A stretch of DNA of 60,000 nucleotides, from positions 239,413-299,412 of the forward strand of contig LXQI01000008.1 of the NCBI GenBank assembly GCA_001683845.1, written 5' to 3'. The DNA comes from Erythrobacter sp. ANT-B3C2 (GTDB lineage: Bacteria; Pseudomonadota; Alphaproteobacteria; Sphingomonadales; Sphingomonadaceae). A program made the translations under genes and the position numbers. The notes beneath the pieces were generated by a model that saw only the letters and a program-made list of their open reading frames with translations, ran no database searches and had not been told where the DNA came from. Below are positions 18,582 to 30,034 of this stretch, piece after piece; position 1 is the stretch's first letter; every line of letters starts with the position of its first letter.

Positions 18582-18672
18582 GGGTAACTTCCTTAATCTG
18601 GCAGAAAGGTATGACTAAGGACGAATGAAGGGCGGCGACCGTTCCCGAATTGCCAAACAACAGAAATCTGTC

Positions 18673-19104
18673 TCACGGCGCTTCGGGGCCGGTGAAGGGC
18701 CGTGTGTCCGTCCAGCCGCAGCCGCTGCGGGTCTCACCACGAACCTGGAGCATGATGGTGAAGGGATAGGTGCGGTCCGACATGCCGTCGCTGCAGGGCG
18801 CCTCGGCCGCCGCCAGCACGAACGGCACATCGTCCAGCGTGCCCGACCAGGAGAGCCCGCCCAGCCCGGCGAAGCGCTCCACGGCAATTGCCTCGCCGTC
18901 CGGGTCCTCGGGCGTGGAATAGACCAGCGTGGCCCCGCTCACATCGCCGCCCCAGAACGGCTCGGTGCCGGTGAAGCGCAACCGCTCCTCCGCGCCGATC
19001 CCCGCATAGGCCGGGCGCGGGCCATCAGCGCTTTCGGGGTCAGCCCCGCAGGCAGCGAGCGCCAGCGCGGCGAGTGGGGCGATGAGGGGAGGGCCGGCGG
19101 TCAA
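18673..19104 (-). CDS. COG3650-type small lipoprotein
   Basis: A protein of about 143 residues. The lipobox is ALAAC after a short hydrophobic segment. The mature part carries the pattern of COG3650 proteins: RFTGTEPFWGGDVSGATLVY, then YSTPEDPDGEAIAV and CSDGMSDRTYPFTIML. No ATG precedes the signal peptide; the best start is a TTG at 19104 whose codon overlaps the ZIP gene stop, an arrangement that suggests coupled translation. The frame opens further to 19164 but that would add a long basic stretch. Function unknown. Confidence 0.78.
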   Translation of the reverse strand: MTAGPPLIAPLAALALAACGADPESADGPRPAYAGIGAEERLRFTGTEPFWGGDVSGATLVYSTPEDPDGEAIAVERFAGLGGLSWSGTLDDVPFVLAAAEAPCSDGMSDRTYPFTIMLQVRGETRSGCGWTDTRPFTGPEAP

Positions 19105-19883
19105 TGGAGCTCTCCCAACAGCATCGCGCAGGCGAAGCCGGCGGTGGTAGCGAGCGCGACCCACGGGCCACCGTTGCGGAAGGCTTCGGGGAACATCGTA
19201 TCGGAAAGCATCGCCAGGATCCCGCCCGCAGCCAGCGCCAGAAGGAAGCTCTTGCCCGATTGCGGCAGATCCGCAAGCAGCGCGTAGCCCGCCACGCAGG
19301 AGGCGACGCAGGCCATGGCCACGATGGTCCAGGCGATCACCACGTAGGCGGTGGAGCGGCCGGCCTGCTTCATTCCCACCGTGCTGGCGATCGCGCCCGG
19401 CAGGTTGGAAAGGAACACCGCCCCCAGCAACGCGAGCCCCAGCCCCGGACCGACATCGGCCGCCAGCCCCATGCCGATCGCCGCGTTCTCGGGCACACCA
19501 TCGAGCACCGTGCCCACCAGCACCGCCATGCCGCTGACACTCGCCTGCTCGCGCGTTTCGGGAATGGCCGCGGCACCGGGCAGCACGTCCTGCGGATCGT
19601 CACCCGTGAGGCGCGGGCTGCGCCGCGCCAGCCGGTCGAGCGCGGAATCGAGCAGGATATAGACCAGCGATCCGGCGAACAGCCCGCCGATGGCATAGAA
19701 CACCGAGCCCTCCGCAATCGCCTCGCCCATCAGCTCGAAAGTGAGCGCCACCACCAGCGTGCCCGCGCCGAAGGCGATGATCCCGGCAAGCACGCGCCGC
19801 GGCATCCGCGCGTACAATCCGAGCAGCACGCCGATGGGGAAAGCGGAGCTGGCGATGAGCCCATAGATCAGCGCGGTGGCCAC
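19101..19883 (-). CDS. ZIP family divalent metal transporter
   Basis: A 260-residue membrane protein with about seven or eight helices. The transmembrane metal site motifs of ZIP proteins are visible: a helix with LVGTVLDGVPENAAIGMGLA near residue 130 and a later one with LPGAIASTVGMKQAG. It starts with GTG at 19883. Members import zinc, iron or manganese; the substrate cannot be told from sequence. It is tightly followed by the COG3650 lipoprotein and preceded by the DUF72 gene six bases away. Confidence 0.9.
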   Translation of the reverse strand: MATALIYGLIASSAFPIGVLLGLYARMPRRVLAGIIAFGAGTLVVALTFELMGEAIAEGSVFYAIGGLFAGSLVYILLDSALDRLARRSPRLTGDDPQDVLPGAAAIPETREQASVSGMAVLVGTVLDGVPENAAIGMGLAADVGPGLGLALLGAVFLSNLPGAIASTVGMKQAGRSTAYVVIAWTIVAMACVASCVAGYALLADLPQSGKSFLLALAAGGILAMLSDTMFPEAFRNGGPWVALATTAGFACAMLLGELH

Positions 19884-19889
19884 GGTTCG

Positions 19890-20732
19890 TTACGAGCCGG
19901 AGGGAACGGGGCTTCCGGTGGCGATGGCGAGTGCCGTGGCGGCCGCCGGTGCGCGGACCTTGGCGCCACTGATCATGTAGACGAAGACCTCGCGAGCACC
20001 TGCTGCCGGCTGGCTCGCGCCCAGGTATCGGAGGCCGTCCGCTGCGCGGCCGTCGCGCCAGCAACAGGCAATGCGCGCCCAATCGGCGAGTGCCTCGGAG
20101 GTGTAGCCCGTCGGGAGGGCCTCTTCCGTCCGCATCAGGCGCGCGTAGACGAACTCGGCCGTGAGGTCGGCGATCTGCGGATGATCCGCGTGATCGGCGA
20201 TCACGATCGCCACGCCGTGCCGACGCGCCAGAGCGACGAACTCGGCGCAGGCGAAGCTCTCGTGGCGCACTTCGAGCGCGTGGCGCAGCGGGAGGCCGCC
20301 GCATGTGCCGGGCAGCAGAGCAAGGAAGGCGGCGAAATCTTCGGGATCGAACCGCTTGGTGGGCATGAACTGCCACAGGATGGGGCCGAGTTTGCTGCCC
20401 AGCTCCTCGATACCTTGGCCGAAGAACCTGGCAATCCCCTCGCCCGCCTCTGCCAGCACCTTTCGGTTGGTGCAGAAGCGCGAGGCCTTGATCGAGAAGA
20501 TGAAGTTGTCGGGCGCGGCGTCGCGCCAGGCGGCAAAGCTTTGCGGCTTTTGCAGCTTGTAGAAGGTGCCGTTGATCTCGATCGTGCCGAGATGCGCGGC
20601 GGCGTAGCCCAGCTCGTCGGCCTGGCGGAGCCCTTCGGGATAGAAGGTGCCGCGCCAGGGCTTGTACGTCCAGCCGCCGATGCCGGTGCGGATCGCCCCT
20701 CCCGTCGCCTTCTCCGATACCGGTTCCGGCAT
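19890..20732 (-). CDS. DUF72 (YecE-like) protein
   Basis: A 280-residue DUF72 protein with a barrel fold. Family motifs are TGIGGWTYKPWRGTFYPEGL near residue 16, EINGTFYKLQ, FSIKASRFCTNRK and HALEVRHESF. A strong AAGGAG ribosome site precedes the ATG at 20732. No biochemical function is established for the family. It probably forms an operon with the ZIP gene six bases downstream. Confidence 0.92.
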   Translation of the reverse strand: MPEPVSEKATGGAIRTGIGGWTYKPWRGTFYPEGLRQADELGYAAAHLGTIEINGTFYKLQKPQSFAAWRDAAPDNFIFSIKASRFCTNRKVLAEAGEGIARFFGQGIEELGSKLGPILWQFMPTKRFDPEDFAAFLALLPGTCGGLPLRHALEVRHESFACAEFVALARRHGVAIVIADHADHPQIADLTAEFVYARLMRTEEALPTGYTSEALADWARIACCWRDGRAADGLRYLGASQPAAGAREVFVYMISGAKVRAPAAATALAIATGSPVPSGS

Positions 20733-20777
20733 CCCAAAGCTCCTTCAAAGTGCCGTGAAACCTTGAGCGCTCCGCCC

Positions 20778-22808
<2,031 letters not shown>

Positions 22809-22851
22809 CGCGCATCGTACGCCCCCTCGCGCGCGGCGGCAAGCGCGGGGA

Positions 22852-23250
22852 TCACAGCCGGGCGAGCGCCGCGAGGATCAGTGCAAAGCCGATCAGCGCC
22901 GCCAGCCCCGCCCCGATCGTCCCCGTTCGCTCGCCAAACCTGCGGGCGAGCGCGAGAAACCGGTCCGGTGCCGCCAGCAGCAGCAGCCCTTCGGCCACCA
23001 TCGCTCCGCCGATCACCGAAACGGCCACGGCCAGCCAGTCGTCCGCCCGCCATGGATTGACAAGGTAGATTGCCGCACCCAGCGCCAGGCAGACAATGCC
23101 GGTGAGGAAGCGCACCGCAATGCCCCGCTCCAACGCCCGCAGCAGCTCCTTCCAGCTGCCGGGCTGGCGGAACTCGCCCACCGCCGCAGCGAGTGCATAG
23201 AGGCCGATGAACAGCGCGAGCCATGCGGGGATGTCCAAAGGTTCGGCCAT
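22852..23250 (-). CDS. Small integral membrane protein, unknown
   Basis: A 132-residue protein with four likely membrane helices: WLALFIGLYALAAAVGEF at the start, FLTGIVCLALGAAIYLV, LAVAVSVIGGAMVAEGLLLL and GLAALIGFALILAAL at the end. I recognise no family. It sits upstream of the thiC riboswitch in the same direction, about 40 bases from it, so its transcript may read toward the riboswitch. Ordinary codon pattern supports a real gene. Confidence 0.72.
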   Translation of the reverse strand: MAEPLDIPAWLALFIGLYALAAAVGEFRQPGSWKELLRALERGIAVRFLTGIVCLALGAAIYLVNPWRADDWLAVAVSVIGGAMVAEGLLLLAAPDRFLALARRFGERTGTIGAGLAALIGFALILAALARL

Positions 23251-23312
23251 AAATGGCGCGCTCCTACGTCATGGTGAGCGGCGTCCGTCCCGCATCCGAC
23301 AACCGCCGCCGC

Positions 23313-24176
23313 TCAGAATGCGTAGGCGAGGCCCAGGCCGCCGGTCCACTGCCCCGCGCTGCCGCGGATGCTGGTGAACGGCGTGGCCCTCGCATCCCCC
23401 AGCATTTCCGAATAGCCACCAAGCGCGAACAGCGAGAATCCACCATCGGTCAGATCGCCATTGAGGTCGAAGCCCAGCAGCATCGTCGCACCAATCGAGC
23501 GAAACCCCGCGCTCGCTTCATAGACCGGCAGGCCGGTGATGGCCGCAGATTCCGGCGACACGGTGTAATAATAGTCCATGAAGCGGTCCCCGGCATATTC
23601 GCCGCCCACGCTCAGGATCGCGGCGATCCCCCGGCTGAGCGGGGTGGTATAGGAGATCGATGGCGAGAACGTCATTCCGCCATGCGCGCCCGCTATGTCC
23701 CACCGCAGATCGGCCGATAGCGAGACGCTGTCATAGGGATTGAGCACGGCGGGAAAGGCAATGCCGGCGGCGGTGCCGACCTCGATTGCCCGGTCCAGCT
23801 TGGGCAGCAGCTCCACCACCGAGTCCTCCACCTGGCTCGCCCGGCTGGAGCGGAGGCGGACGACGGGACCGAGCGAAACACTCATGCCCTCGGCACCGCG
23901 ATCGTCGATCAGATCGAGCGCAATACCCGCGGGGCGCGGGCTGATCCCGACTCCCCGAATCGAGCCCTGCAGCAGCGGCAAGGGGGTGAACACGTAATCG
24001 TCCGAACCGTCATAGCTGGGCACGAGGGCACCGCCGATGCCCACGATCAGGAAATCGCCGGCCAGCTCCTCCACCACCGCGGGGGTATTGACCACCGGCG
24101 GCAGAGGCTGGTCCTGCGCCGCCGCAGGCGCAGCCAACACGATCGTTGCCCAACCCAAGGCGCCAGCAGCACGCAT
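23313..24176 (-). CDS. MipA/OmpV family outer membrane protein
   Basis: A 287-residue protein with a signal peptide (GALGWATIVLAAPAAAQ) and then a beta-rich region typical of MipA/OmpV: GDFLIVGIGGALVPSYDGSD, YVFTPLPLLQGS, and a final TGGLGLAYAF with terminal Phe. In E. coli MipA scaffolds murein enzymes, while others act as osmotic or polymyxin-response porins; which applies here is unknown. The start at 24176 gives a clean signal peptide; an ATG seven codons upstream is possible. Confidence 0.88.
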   Translation of the reverse strand: MRAAGALGWATIVLAAPAAAQDQPLPPVVNTPAVVEELAGDFLIVGIGGALVPSYDGSDDYVFTPLPLLQGSIRGVGISPRPAGIALDLIDDRGAEGMSVSLGPVVRLRSSRASQVEDSVVELLPKLDRAIEVGTAAGIAFPAVLNPYDSVSLSADLRWDIAGAHGGMTFSPSISYTTPLSRGIAAILSVGGEYAGDRFMDYYYTVSPESAAITGLPVYEASAGFRSIGATMLLGFDLNGDLTDGGFSLFALGGYSEMLGDARATPFTSIRGSAGQWTGGLGLAYAF

Positions 24177-24288
24177 CAAAACCCCCTCGATCAACACTCA
24201 AGCTCAACGGCAGCACGGGTGCGGGGTTCCGCCGAGCATCGCGGCAGCCGCGCATTGCACCCGAAGGCCGATCCGCTAGAGAGACGCG

Positions 24289-25470
24289 ATGGACCGCTCC
24301 ACCTGCGATATCGCCATTGTCGGCGGCGGCCTTGCCGGCGGGCTGATCGCGCTGGCGCTGCGGCAGCGGCGCCCGGATCAGGACGTGCGCCTGTTCGAGG
24401 CCGGGGAGACGCTGGGCGGCAATCATCGCTGGAGCTGGTTTGCCAGCGATCTCGACCAACAGGCGCAGCACCTGCTGGCCCCGTTCCACACCACGCAATG
24501 GACCGCCGGCTACGAGGTGCGCTTTCCCACCCGTCACCGCGTGCTGCCCACGCCCTACCATTCGCTCGATTCTGCCGATTTCGCCGCCGGGCTGCAGCGC
24601 GAGTTGGGGCAGAACACGATCCACACCTCCTGCGCGGTCACCGGGCTCGCTGCCGATGGCGTGCAGCTGGCCGATGGGCGGAGCATCGGCGCAAGGGTGG
24701 TCATCGATTGCCGCGACCGCGCCTCGGTGGGCGATTTTACCGGCGGGTGGCAGGTGTTCATGGGCCGCCACCTCCGCCTGCCCGCCCCGCACGGCGTGGA
24801 GCGGCCGACGATCATGGATGCCGCGGTCGAGCAGCTGGGCGGCTATCGCTTCGTCTATGTCCTGCCGCTGGGCCCGCGCGAGATCTTCATCGAAGACACC
24901 TATTATCAGGATACGCCGGTGCTCGACACAGCGGCGCTCTCCGCGAGGATCGATGCCTATGCCGCGCAACACGGCTGGCATGGCGAAACGATCGGCTCCG
25001 AAACCGGCGTGCTGCCGGTGATCACCGGGGGTGATTTTGCCGCGTTCCAGGCCGCCAACCGCATTCAGGGCGTGGGCATGGCCGGGGCGCGCGGCGGCTT
25101 CGTCCACCCGCTCACCAGCTACACCGTGCCGTTCGCGGTCGAAACCGCGCTTGCCATCGCCGGGGCGGCGGATCTGCCCGGCGAGCAGATGGCCGCGATG
25201 CTGGAAGCGCGGGCGCAGCGGCACTGGCAGGCCACCGGCTTTTACCGGATGCTGGGCACGATGCTGTTCGGCGCGGCCGAGCCGGAGGCCCGCTGGCGGG
25301 TGTTTGCCCGCTTCTACGGTCTTTCGGCCGGGTTGATCGAGCGCTTCTATGCGGCGAGATCCACCCTGACCGATCGGGCGCGCATCCTGTGCGGCCGCCC
25401 CCCGGTGTCGATCGTGCGCGCGGTGCGGGCGATCGCCTCGCCCAAGCCGCCATTGAAGGACGCAGCATGA
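24289..25470 (+). CDS. crtY: Lycopene beta-cyclase (CrtY)
   Basis: A 393-residue flavoprotein cyclase that forms the beta-ionone rings of beta-carotene from lycopene. The dinucleotide-binding start CDIAIVGGGLAGGLIALAL is at residue 6, and the CrtY blocks GGNHRWSWF, FIEDTYYQDTPVLD and ARGGFVHPLTSYTVP are present. First gene of a carotenoid cluster; its stop overlaps the crtI start (ATGA). Products would be yellow carotenoids unless modified by enzymes elsewhere (no crtZ, crtW or crtG in the window). Confidence 0.96.
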   Translation: MDRSTCDIAIVGGGLAGGLIALALRQRRPDQDVRLFEAGETLGGNHRWSWFASDLDQQAQHLLAPFHTTQWTAGYEVRFPTRHRVLPTPYHSLDSADFAAGLQRELGQNTIHTSCAVTGLAADGVQLADGRSIGARVVIDCRDRASVGDFTGGWQVFMGRHLRLPAPHGVERPTIMDAAVEQLGGYRFVYVLPLGPREIFIEDTYYQDTPVLDTAALSARIDAYAAQHGWHGETIGSETGVLPVITGGDFAAFQAANRIQGVGMAGARGGFVHPLTSYTVPFAVETALAIAGAADLPGEQMAAMLEARAQRHWQATGFYRMLGTMLFGAAEPEARWRVFARFYGLSAGLIERFYAARSTLTDRARILCGRPPVSIVRAVRAIASPKPPLKDAA

Positions 25471-26963
25471 GCACCCCTGAAGGCAAGCGCGCCTGCGTGA
25501 TCGGCGCGGGCTTTGGCGGCATGGCGCTCGCCATCCGCCTGCAATCCGCCGGCATCGCCACCACGCTGGTGGAAGGCCGCGACAAGCCGGGCGGCCGCGC
25601 CTATTTCTGGGAGCGCGAGGGCTTCACCTTCGATGCCGGCCCCACCGTCATCACCGATCCGGCGTGCCTGCGCGAACTCTGGGCGCTCTCCGGCCACGAC
25701 ATGAAGGAGGATGTGGAGCTGGTGCCGGTGATGCCGTTCTACCGGCTCAACTGGCCCGATGGCACCAATTTCGACTATTCGAACGACGATCTTTCGCTGC
25801 GGCGCGAAATCGCCAAGCTCGATCCGGCCGATATCGCGGGCTACGAGGAATTCCTGAAATATTCGGCGGCGGTCTACCATGAAGGCTACGTCAAGCTGGG
25901 CACCGTGCCGTTCCTCGATTTCAAGAGCATGATCAAGGCCGCCCCGGCGCTGGCGAAGCAGCAGGCCTGGCGCTCGGTTTATTCGATGGCCTCCAAATAT
26001 ATCCGCAGCGAGAAGCTGCGCGAGGCGCTGAGCTTCCACACCCTGCTGGTCGGCGGCAATCCGATGACCACCAGCTCGATTTACGCGCTGATCCACAAGC
26101 TGGAGAAGGACGGCGGCGTGTGGTGGGCCAAGGGCGGCACCAATCGCCTCGTCGCCGGCATGGTGCGCCATTTCGAGCGGCTGGGCGGCACCGTGCGGCT
26201 GGGCGATGCGGTGACCGAGATCGGCACGCTGGGCAACCGCGCCACCGAGGTCGCCACCGCCAGCGGCTGGCGCGAGCGGTTCGATGCGGTCGCCAGCAAC
26301 GGCGATATCGTGCACACTTATCGCGACCTGCTGGGCAGCAATCGGCGCGGGCAGAAGATGGGCCGCTCGCTCGCCCGCAAGCGCTTTTCGCCCGGGTTGT
26401 TCGTGGTCCATTTCGGGCTGGAGGGCACCTGGCCGGATATTCCCCACCACATGATCCTGTTCGGCCCGCGCTACAAAGGCCTACTGGACGATATCTACGT
26501 CCACGGCGTCCTGCCGGCCGATTTCTCAATCTACCTGCATCACCCCAGCGTCAGCGATCCGGACATGGCGCCCCCGGGGATGAGCACCTTCTACGCGCTG
26601 GTGCCGGTGGCGCACATGGGCAAGCTGGCGATCGATTGGGAGAAGATCGGCCCACAGCTCGCGCGCCGCATCCTGGACGAGATCGGCAAGCGGCTGATCC
26701 CGCATATCCACGAGCGGATCGTCACCCAGTTCCACTATGCGCCGACCGATTTCGCCAGCGATCTCAACGCCCATCTGGGCAGCGCTTTCAGCCTGGAGCC
26801 GGTGCTGACACAGAGCGCGTTCTTCCGCGGCCACAATCGCGACGACGTGATCGGCAACATGTACCTGGTGGGCGCGGGCACCCACCCGGGCGCAGGAATC
26901 CCCGGCGTGGTCGGCAGCGCCAAGGCCACCGCCGGGCTGATGCTGGCCGATCTGGCGGCATGA
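25467..26963 (+). CDS. crtI: Phytoene desaturase (CrtI)
   Basis: A 498-residue FAD-dependent phytoene desaturase producing lycopene. The FAD motif is VIGAGFGGMALAIRLQSAG at residue 11, with GRAYFWEREGFTFDAGPTVI next. The C-terminal bacterial CrtI signature GAGTHPGAGIPGVVGSAKAT is intact. The start at 25467 is taken from the four-base overlap with crtY; the frame is open to 25389. Works on the phytoene made by CrtB two genes downstream. Confidence 0.97.
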   Translation: MSTPEGKRACVIGAGFGGMALAIRLQSAGIATTLVEGRDKPGGRAYFWEREGFTFDAGPTVITDPACLRELWALSGHDMKEDVELVPVMPFYRLNWPDGTNFDYSNDDLSLRREIAKLDPADIAGYEEFLKYSAAVYHEGYVKLGTVPFLDFKSMIKAAPALAKQQAWRSVYSMASKYIRSEKLREALSFHTLLVGGNPMTTSSIYALIHKLEKDGGVWWAKGGTNRLVAGMVRHFERLGGTVRLGDAVTEIGTLGNRATEVATASGWRERFDAVASNGDIVHTYRDLLGSNRRGQKMGRSLARKRFSPGLFVVHFGLEGTWPDIPHHMILFGPRYKGLLDDIYVHGVLPADFSIYLHHPSVSDPDMAPPGMSTFYALVPVAHMGKLAIDWEKIGPQLARRILDEIGKRLIPHIHERIVTQFHYAPTDFASDLNAHLGSAFSLEPVLTQSAFFRGHNRDDVIGNMYLVGAGTHPGAGIPGVVGSAKATAGLMLADLAA

Positions 26964-26979
26964 GCAAGCGCCGCATCTG

Positions 26980-27570
26980 GTGACGGGCATCAAGCGCCTC
27001 GCGGTCTATTGCGGCTCGGCCACCCCGCCCGATCCGCGCTACGTCGCGCTAGCGCACGCCACGGGCGCGGTGCTGGCGGAGAGGGGCATCGGGGTGGTCT
27101 ATGGCGGCGGAAAGCGCGGGCTGATGGGTGCGCTGGCCGATGGCGCGCTGGGCGCCGGCGGCGAGGTGATCGGCGTGATCCCTGAGGCGCTGGCCACCGC
27201 CGAACTCGCCAATCACGATTGCACCGAGCTGATCGTGGTGCCCACCATGCATGCGCGCAAGCTGTCCTTCGCCGACCTATCCGACGGCTTTGTCACCCTG
27301 CCCGGCGGGGTCGGCACGATGGACGAATTGTGGGAGGCGATCAGCTGGGCGCAGCTGGGCTATCATGCCAAGCCCGTTGGCCTGCTCAACGCCTTTGGTT
27401 TTTACGACGCGCTGGTGGCGTTCTACCGCCAGATGGCCGAAACCGGATTCATCCGTCCGGACCACGCCGCCATCCTGGTGGTCGAAGAAATGCTCGATCC
27501 GCTGCTCGACCGGCTCGGCGCCCACGTTCCGCACCGGCCGATCTTTGCCATGCGCGCCGAGGAACTGTGA
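26980..27570 (+). CDS. LOG family protein (TIGR00730, possible cytokinin-riboside phosphoribohydrolase)
   Basis: A 196-residue Rossmann-fold protein with the LOG signature: VVYGGGKRGLMGALADGAL near residue 39 and LPGGVGTMDELWEAISWAQL near residue 105. The PGGxGTxxE motif marks LOG-type nucleoside 5'-monophosphate phosphoribohydrolases; some family members are only annotated as lysine decarboxylases by error. It starts with GTG at 26980, 16 bases after crtI, and its stop overlaps the crtB GTG. Being inside crtI-crtB is unusual for its known activity. Could be a nucleotide hydrolase unrelated to pigment. Confidence 0.9.
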   Translation: MTGIKRLAVYCGSATPPDPRYVALAHATGAVLAERGIGVVYGGGKRGLMGALADGALGAGGEVIGVIPEALATAELANHDCTELIVVPTMHARKLSFADLSDGFVTLPGGVGTMDELWEAISWAQLGYHAKPVGLLNAFGFYDALVAFYRQMAETGFIRPDHAAILVVEEMLDPLLDRLGAHVPHRPIFAMRAEEL

Positions 27571-28691
27571 AGGAGGGGCGCTCCGGCAAGACCCTGCCCG
27601 CCCGCCCCACACCCGGCGGGGCGCCCGGCGAGCGCATGCTGGCGCCCTCGCGCATCCTGCGCGAAACCCCGCGCCAGATCGGCGGCGGCCGCACGCGCGC
27701 GGAGCTGGTCGAGGATGCGCGCCAGTCGATCGCCAAGGGCAGCAAGAGCTTCGCCGCCGCCAGCCGCCTGTTCGACCGGGAAACGCGCGAACGCGCCTGG
27801 TTGCTCTACGCCTGGTGCCGCCGCTGTGACGACATTGCCGATGGGCAGGACCATGGCGGCACCCTGCGCGCGCAGGCGGGCGACCCGGCGGACCGGATCA
27901 AGGCGATCCGCATCCTCACCGCCCGCGCGCTCGAAGGCCAGCCCACCGCCGATCCGGCCTTCGATGCGCTGGGCCAGGTGGCGCAGGAGGCGGCGCTTCC
28001 GCCAGCGGTGATCGACGACGTGATCGAGGGTTTCGCGCTCGATGCCGCCGGCTGGCGCCCCCGCACCGAGCTCGACCTGATGCGCTATTGCTACCACGTC
28101 GCCGGCGCGGTGGGGGTGCTGATGGCGCGGGTGATGGGCGTGGCGGCCGACGATGCCGAAACGCTCGACCGGGCCTGCGACATGGGCCTCGCCTTCCAGC
28201 TCAGCAACATTTCCCGCGACGTGTGGGAGGACGATGCCGCCGCCCGCTGCTACATCCCCGTCGAGTGGCTGGTGGAGGCCGATATCCCGCCCGGCCAGCA
28301 TATGAAGCCCGCCTTTCGCGAACAGTTGGTCGGCCTCGTCGCACAGTTGGTGGAGCTGGGCGAAAGCCACGAAGCGGCGGCCCGGCAGGGTGCGGCCCGG
28401 CTCGGCTGGCGCCAGCGCTGGGCGGTGCTGTCGGCGGCCAATATCTACGGAGCGATCGGGCGCGAGGTGCGCGCGCGCGGCCCCGCCGCGTGGGACCACC
28501 GCGTGCACACCGGCACGCTCGCCAAGCTGCGCCATATTGCGCTCGCCCTGCGCGAGACGCTGCGCCCGCGGCCAGCGCCTGCAGCGCAGCCGCCGCGCTG
28601 GGATCGCGGCAAGATCCTCGTCGCCGTGCGCATGGCCGGCCCGATCCCCCCCAACCCGACCACCCCGCTCCCCGACGAGGACGTTCGCTGA
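27567..28691 (+). CDS. crtB: Phytoene synthase (CrtB)
   Basis: A protein of 374 residues from the GTG at 27567 that overlaps the LOG stop, or 351 from the ATG at 27636. It condenses two geranylgeranyl diphosphates into phytoene. The Asp-rich motifs DDIAD and NISRDVWEDDAAARCYIP are present, with SIAKGSKSFAAASRLFD near the core start. The N-terminal Pro/Gly/Arg-rich extension before ELVEDARQS is not part of the family core, so the later start is quite possible. The C-terminus has a Pro-rich tail. Last gene of the cluster. Confidence 0.95.
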   Translation: MKEGRSGKTLPARPTPGGAPGERMLAPSRILRETPRQIGGGRTRAELVEDARQSIAKGSKSFAAASRLFDRETRERAWLLYAWCRRCDDIADGQDHGGTLRAQAGDPADRIKAIRILTARALEGQPTADPAFDALGQVAQEAALPPAVIDDVIEGFALDAAGWRPRTELDLMRYCYHVAGAVGVLMARVMGVAADDAETLDRACDMGLAFQLSNISRDVWEDDAAARCYIPVEWLVEADIPPGQHMKPAFREQLVGLVAQLVELGESHEAAARQGAARLGWRQRWAVLSAANIYGAIGREVRARGPAAWDHRVHTGTLAKLRHIALALRETLRPRPAPAAQPPRWDRGKILVAVRMAGPIPPNPTTPLPDEDVR

Positions 28692-28701
28692 TCCAGCGCC
28701 C

Positions 28702-29952
28702 TCAGGGCAGCAGGCGGGGGCCGGGCGGCCGGTGCAGCCGCCGGAACAGCCGCCCCTTCTCGCTGAACAGCACCAGCAGCAGCGAGAGGATGCTGGTGGC
28801 CAGCAGCGCATGGGCGAAAGGCTGTGCACTACCATCGTAGGCCTGGCCGATGGCAAGCCCCACCAGCGCCGCGCCGAACATGCGGAAGAAGGTCTGCACG
28901 CTGCTCGCCGATCCGGCCGTGCGCGCGAAGGGCTGCATCGCGATCGAGCCGAAATTGGCCCCCAGGAAGCCCAACAGAGCGAGGTTGGCCGCCATCAGCG
29001 GCACGAACCACGCCAGCTCGCCCGGCCGCTCGTGCGCCGCCCACACCTGCGCCGCGCTCACGGCGATGAACATGAGCACCCCCGAATGGCTCACCCGCCG
29101 CGCGCCGAAGCGCTCCACGATGCGCGAATTGACGAGGTTGGAGACCACCATCATCGCCGCCGTTCCGCCGAACACGATGGGGAACCACTCGCCGGCCCCG
29201 AAATGCTCGCCGATCAGCTGCTGTGCGCTGTTCACATAGCCGAACACCCCGCCCACCAGCAGCGCGGCACCCAGCACATAGCCGATCGCCCCGCGATTGA
29301 TCAGCGCCGCGCGCATGTTGCGGCCGATGTCGCCCAGGTCGATGGTCTGGCGATTGGCCGGGTCGAGCGTCTCGGGCAGGCGGGCCCACACCCACAGCAT
29401 CGCCAGCAGCGCCAGCCCCGCCATCAACACGAAGATCCACCGCCAGCCGGCCACCCACAGCACCCCCTGCCCCAGGCTGGGCGCGATCACCGGCACGGTG
29501 ATGAAGACAGCGGAAACGAGGCTCATCAACCGCGCCATGCGGTCGCCCTCATAGCGGTCGCGGATCACCGCCATCGGCACCACCAAGATGCCCGCGCTCA
29601 ACAGCCCCTGCACCGCGCGCGCGGCCAGCAGCACGTCGAACCGCTCCACCAGCGCCATCAGCGCGGAGCAGAGCACATAGGCGCCCAGCGAGACGAACAG
29701 CAGCGGCCGCCGCCCGAAGCGGTCCGCCAGCGATCCGGGCAGCAGGCAGCCGAGGCCGGTGGCGAGCAGGTACACTGCGACCACCAGCTGCCGCCGGTTG
29801 CCCTGCTGTGCGCCCAGATCGGCGGCCATGTCGTCCAGCGCGGGCAGCATCGCGTCGATCGCCAGCGCGTTGAGGCTCATCAACAGCGCCACCATCACCA
29901 CCAGCTCGCGCTCGCCGATGGTCTTGTCCTGGGGGAGAGCGGCAGATGCCAT
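28702..29952 (-). CDS. MFS multidrug exporter, Bcr/CflA type
   Basis: A 416-residue, 12-helix drug:proton antiporter of the DHA1 class. The early helix motif ALAIDAMLPALDDMAADLG near residue 24 matches Bcr/CflA proteins, followed by the loop signature GSLADRFGRRPLLF between helices 2 and 3. The start at 29952 removes a charged leader that has no similarity. It is convergent with crtB, whose stop is 10 bases away. Substrates are unknown; relatives export bicyclomycin, chloramphenicol or sulfonamides. Confidence 0.9.
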   Translation of the reverse strand: MASAALPQDKTIGERELVVMVALLMSLNALAIDAMLPALDDMAADLGAQQGNRRQLVVAVYLLATGLGCLLPGSLADRFGRRPLLFVSLGAYVLCSALMALVERFDVLLAARAVQGLLSAGILVVPMAVIRDRYEGDRMARLMSLVSAVFITVPVIAPSLGQGVLWVAGWRWIFVLMAGLALLAMLWVWARLPETLDPANRQTIDLGDIGRNMRAALINRGAIGYVLGAALLVGGVFGYVNSAQQLIGEHFGAGEWFPIVFGGTAAMMVVSNLVNSRIVERFGARRVSHSGVLMFIAVSAAQVWAAHERPGELAWFVPLMAANLALLGFLGANFGSIAMQPFARTAGSASSVQTFFRMFGAALVGLAIGQAYDGSAQPFAHALLATSILSLLLVLFSEKGRLFRRLHRPPGPRLLP

Positions 29953-30034
29953 GCGCGGCCCGTAGACCCGCGCTGCGGTGCGGTAAACAACCCGCTCGCA
30001 GGGCGCCCCGCCCACGCGCTAGGATGCGCAGGCC

